A stretch of DNA of 64,000 bases, taken from JAUASW01 sp036880965. GTDB lineage: Bacteria > Pseudomonadota > Gammaproteobacteria > Burkholderiales > Burkholderiaceae_C. Below are positions 61,824 through 64,000 of the stretch, in pieces (positions within the stretch are counted from its first letter, which is position 1; each line of letters starts with the position of its first letter). The position numbers and the translations under genes are program-made. The stretch covers positions 378,882 through 442,881 of the forward strand of contig NZ_JBAJMV010000007.1 of assembly GCF_036880965.1 (NCBI RefSeq), written 5' to 3'. The notes beneath the pieces are model-generated. The model saw only the letters and a list, made by a program, of their open reading frames with translations. It ran no database searches and was not told where the DNA came from.

Positions 61824-61892
61824 GCCTAACGTTGAAGCTGAGCCGCGAGCGGCGGCTTGCCGACGCGGGTCGGCTCGAGCGACTGGTTAGGC
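61824..61892 (-). repeat. attC site 17 (69 bp)
   Basis: GCCTAAC to GTTAGGC, one change (CGCGGGTCGG). Confidence 0.95.
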
Positions 61893-62387
61893 AAGCCTCG
61901 TCGCAGACCGCTGAGGGCGAAGTGATTCGTCATATGGGCGCGTGAACCTGATTCCGTTGAACGTATGGGTACAGCAAGGGCACTGAGGAACGAGGCTACC
62001 GGGGCCAACCGAAGGGTTAACGACTCGAAGCACACCAGCCTCGTCGACCTTTAGGCCGCTGAAGTAGCTGGCTTCACCAGCCCGGATGTAGTCCTGTGCA
62101 TCCGTCTCTCGCAAAGCGACCATCCAGAAGATTGGATCCTTCCGATCCAACCGAGCAACTGCTTCGGAGTAGACCTCATCCCAGTTTCTCCCAACGCGAG
62201 AGAGCAGAAACCTGAAGAGAGGGGTGTAGTCCAAGCCTCGACGTACACCCTGTTTCATCGAGATTGCATCCAGCTCAATCTCACCAGCATTGACACTCCT
62301 GCGCCTGGTGCTGAAGTCTTCTCCAAAGCGATGGAACACGCCACGGGCAGTCGTGTTGACCTTGCGATAAAGAGGTTCCTTCTTCAT
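61887..62387 (-). CDS. Hypothetical cassette protein with CxC motif
   Basis: 166 aa from ATG 62387, 6 bp from attC 18. MKKEPLYRKVNTTARGVFHR is basic; LFRFLLSRVGRNWDEVYSEA and a C-terminal CPCCTHTFNGIRFTR. Resembles phage or integron hypothetical proteins; no function known. Stop TAA from attC 17. Confidence 0.8.
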   Translation of the reverse strand: MKKEPLYRKVNTTARGVFHRFGEDFSTRRRSVNAGEIELDAISMKQGVRRGLDYTPLFRFLLSRVGRNWDEVYSEAVARLDRKDPIFWMVALRETDAQDYIRAGEASYFSGLKVDEAGVLRVVNPSVGPGSLVPQCPCCTHTFNGIRFTRPYDESLRPQRSATRLA

Positions 62388-62392
62388 GGGTT

Positions 62393-62494
62393 GCCTAACG
62401 GTGAAGGTAAGGGGCGGCCCACGGCGGCACGGCCTGCGCAAGGCGGACCAACGGCGCACGCCGTGGGACGTCCCACTTGACCGGCAGGTTGTGC
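62393..62494 (-). repeat. attC site 18 (102-bp class)
   Basis: GCCTAAC to GTTGTGC, nearly identical to site 7 in both arms. Belongs to geneless cassette copy C. Confidence 0.88.
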
Positions 62495-62790
62495 AGAGCC
62501 ACTTCGAAGGCACTGCCGCTGCGCACGCCAGATGCCAAACGAAGCAACACCCACGTGGCAGAAGGCTGAGGCGCCTGGCTAGTGCTTGACCATGCGACCC
62601 GGCGCGCTAAGAGAACGGATTGACGCCCGACCTTGGCCACACGGCCACGACGATTGGCGCCACTAGGACCCGCCGCGGCAACCGAGCTGCACCAAGCCGC
62701 GCCGCAAAGAGAACTGCGGCCTTGGCAATCAGCTGAGCGCTGCTCACGCGCAAAACGAACCATCCTCACTTGGACTCCCGGCAGCCTGAT
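62495..62790 (-). other. Geneless cassette family, copy C
   Basis: Same length as copy A and the most similar to it, including the same attC class. Frames open on both strands but none convincing. Confidence 0.7.
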
Positions 62791-62859
62791 GCACAACGTT
62801 GAAGCTGAGCCGCGAGCGGCGGCCTGCCGACGCGAGTCGGCTCGAGCGACAGGTTAGCC
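62791..62859 (-). repeat. attC site 19 (69 bp)
   Basis: GCACAAC to GTTAGCC, consensus arms. Confidence 0.94.
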
Positions 62860-62875
62860 CGCATGCCCGTGAAAA

Positions 62876-63127
62876 CTAGGCCGCCGCCGAACTGCGGCGA
62901 GCACCTGCCAGATAGGACCGGTGCGCGAGATGGAGAAAGATCGGGAACGTGAGCGGCCACAGCGGAATGAGCAAACTCAGCGATACATAGATCACCGTGC
63001 GGAACTTCCATGAGCACGCGACCTCACCTGGCTCTGCGCGGAATGCCGAACGCACAAGCAACAAGGCAATGAAAAATAGAACCGCCCACGCTACAGGTGA
63101 GAAAAGTGTCCCTATGCTCAAGTTCAT
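62876..63127 (-). CDS. Small membrane cassette protein
   Basis: 83 aa, two hydrophobic helices (FSPVAWAVLFFIALLLVRSA, VIYVSLSLLIPLWPLTFPIF). Start ATG 63127 with AGGAATTT just upstream. Unknown. Confidence 0.75.
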   Translation of the reverse strand: MNLSIGTLFSPVAWAVLFFIALLLVRSAFRAEPGEVACSWKFRTVIYVSLSLLIPLWPLTFPIFLHLAHRSYLAGARRSSAAA

Positions 63128-63192
63128 TGCAAATTCCTCCGATGCTTGTTCTTGATCTTGCTCGTCGCAGTCTACATATCGCGTTGCGTGCG

Positions 63193-63261
63193 GGCTAACG
63201 TTGAAGCTGAGCCGCGAGCGGCGGCCTGCCGACGCGAGTCGGCTCGAGCGACTGGTTCGGC
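63193..63261 (-). repeat. attC site 20 (69 bp)
   Basis: GGCTAAC to GTTCGGC, CGGCCTGCCG variant. Belongs to the brnTA cassette. Confidence 0.93.
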
Positions 63262-63262
63262 C

Positions 63263-63562
63263 TCACGCTCGCCGCGAGTGACGCGCCACGTACTGCTGAA
63301 GCACACCGTCCATACGCGACTGCCACCCCTCGCCAGTTGATTTGAAGTACGCCACGACTTCCGGGCTGTAGCGAACCGACACCAACAGCTTCTTGTTCTC
63401 AGACTTGGGCCGCCCGCGCACGGCCTTCATTGGAACCATAGCCTGCAGTTGCTTCGGGGTCAGAGGTTGCGCATCCGGATCGGCCTTGGCGGCTGCCGTA
63501 ATTGCTTTGTCTTCTGCCGTCGTCGGCATGACGATGGCAGGGCGCTTAGAAACTTTGGACAT
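63263..63562 (-). CDS. brnA: Antitoxin BrnA
   Basis: 99 aa. A ribbon-helix-helix C-terminus (LLVSVRYSPEVVAYFKSTGE, GWQSRMDGVLQQYVARH) and RGRPKSENKKL before it match BrnA. Overlaps brnT by 17 bp; the toxin comes first, as usual for this family. Array orientation. Confidence 0.93.
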   Translation of the reverse strand: MSKVSKRPAIVMPTTAEDKAITAAAKADPDAQPLTPKQLQAMVPMKAVRGRPKSENKKLLVSVRYSPEVVAYFKSTGEGWQSRMDGVLQQYVARHSRRA

Positions 63563-63815
63563 AGTGCTTCACCTCGCGTCGGTTGGCTTTGCGCAAGCTG
63601 ATGATCCTTCGCGCCTCGCCACGATCTACAAATGCCACGTAGTACAGGATCCCGGTATCCGGCGCCAGCGCGATCATGCGCAATTCGCCGTACTCGTACC
63701 GTTCATCAACCCACACCAGTGATGCGTCCCAATCGAGCTCGGCAGCCAATGCAAGCGACAGCCCATGCTTCTCTAGATTGCCCGCATCTTTGGCCGGGTC
63801 GAACTCAATTCGCAT
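63546..63815 (-). CDS. brnT: Toxin BrnT
   Basis: 89 aa RelE-like RNase. IEFDPAKDAGNLEKHGLSL at the start, VDERYEYGELRMIALAP, YYVAFVDRGEARRIISLRKA and NRREVKHYV fit BrnT. Preceded by an AT-rich palindromic TAATGTAGCTACATTA (63820-63835), a likely promoter/operator. Confidence 0.94.
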   Translation of the reverse strand: MRIEFDPAKDAGNLEKHGLSLALAAELDWDASLVWVDERYEYGELRMIALAPDTGILYYVAFVDRGEARRIISLRKANRREVKHYVQSF

Positions 63816-63819
63816 GCTT

Positions 63820-63835
63820 TAATGTAGCTACATTA
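63820..63835. promoter_or_regulatory. Palindrome upstream of brnT
   Basis: Perfect 16-bp palindrome TAATGTAGCTACATTA just upstream of the brnT start in an otherwise GC-rich context. Expected operator for BrnA/BrnTA autoregulation. Confidence 0.65.
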
Positions 63836-63873
63836 AATGTGGCGGTCAATCGCAAAGGATTGGGATTGCTGAG

Positions 63874-63984
63874 GCCGAACGTTGAAGCTAACCGGCCCGC
63901 GACGGCAGGACGCCGAAGGGCCAGAATGAAATGAGGCCCGTAGGCGGCATGCCGTTGCGGGTCCGGTTGAGCGACTGGTTAGGC
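63874..63984 (-). repeat. attC site 21 (111-bp class)
   Basis: GCCGAAC to GTTAGGC, long arms as in site 10. It belongs to the next cassette, mostly outside the window. Confidence 0.88.
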
Positions 63985-64000
63985 CGCGCCGACCACCGAG

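Larger units (their letters stand above)
49212..64000 (-). mobile_element. Chromosomal integron cassette array (distal part)
   Basis: Starting just after the Crp/Fnr gene, the DNA holds short unrelated genes separated by palindromic attC sites. 21 conserved sites lie at 51985-63984 and three eroded ones at about 50355-51545. Each has RYYYAAC- and GTTRRRY-like ends. The extra base that sets attC polarity (CTCGAGCCG against CGGCTCAG) and most genes point leftward. Neither attI nor integrase lies inside, so they are expected beyond the right edge. Confidence 0.92.

Noticed and set aside
51985..63984. CRISPR array
   Set aside because: Repeats are 69-111 bp palindromes with RYYYAAC/GTTRRRY ends, spacers are genes of variable length, and no cas gene is present; they are attC sites.

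Overview
The window is GC-rich DNA that reads like a betaproteobacterial chromosome of the order Burkholderiales (Roseateles/Rubrivivax-like). The support is gene content and order (kdsD-kdsC-lptC, kdpFABC-DE, nsrR-nnrS, MacAB-like exporter) and strongly GC-biased codons; the genus is not proven. No rRNA, tRNA or CRISPR was recognised.

Layout. 1-6 kb: thioredoxin-like protein, M17 aminopeptidase, GMC oxidoreductase, a decayed creBCD scar, MarC, and a BtuF-like binding protein. 6-14.5 kb: glycine-rich RRM protein, a large outer-membrane CBM9/DUF5916 protein, SDR enzyme, lptC-kdsC-kdsD (KDO/LPS), a PAP2 phosphatase and gdhA. 14.5-18.2 kb: a repeat-rich spacer and a three-gene MacAB-like export operon. 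18.2-41.6 kb is dominated by potassium and signal transduction genes: a CPA2 antiporter with RCK domains, kdpFABC with an extra small membrane ORF in front, a TorF-like porin between kdpC and kdpD, kdpDE, a GntR(YtrA)-ABC operon, trxC, a second KdpDE-like pair, a sigma factor with a membrane partner, a serine hydrolase and kup. 41.7-49.2 kb: binding protein, ParB-domain protein, flavin reductase, M48 protease, MBL hydrolase, then a nitric-oxide group (nsrR, nnrS, sirB2-like, Crp/Fnr regulator).

From about 49.2 kb to the right edge the DNA changes to lower GC, short unrelated genes and a recurrent palindromic repeat. This is a sedentary chromosomal integron array. I count 21 well-conserved attC sites (17 of 69 bp, 2 of 102 bp, 2 of 111 bp) plus three degenerate ones at the left edge. 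The unpaired extra base of the L'' arm and most cassette genes point leftward (minus strand), so attI and the integrase should lie to the right of the window. The left edge, with eroded sites, is the oldest part. Cassettes include yefM-yoeB and vapBC (reversed), brnTA, VOC, ASCH, TfoX_C, DUF1801, a truncated DUF4262 next to an IS3-family element, DUF2199, DUF2971, a RusA-like nuclease candidate, a ComJ-like protein, small membrane proteins, and a cassette family without a convincing gene that occurs three times.
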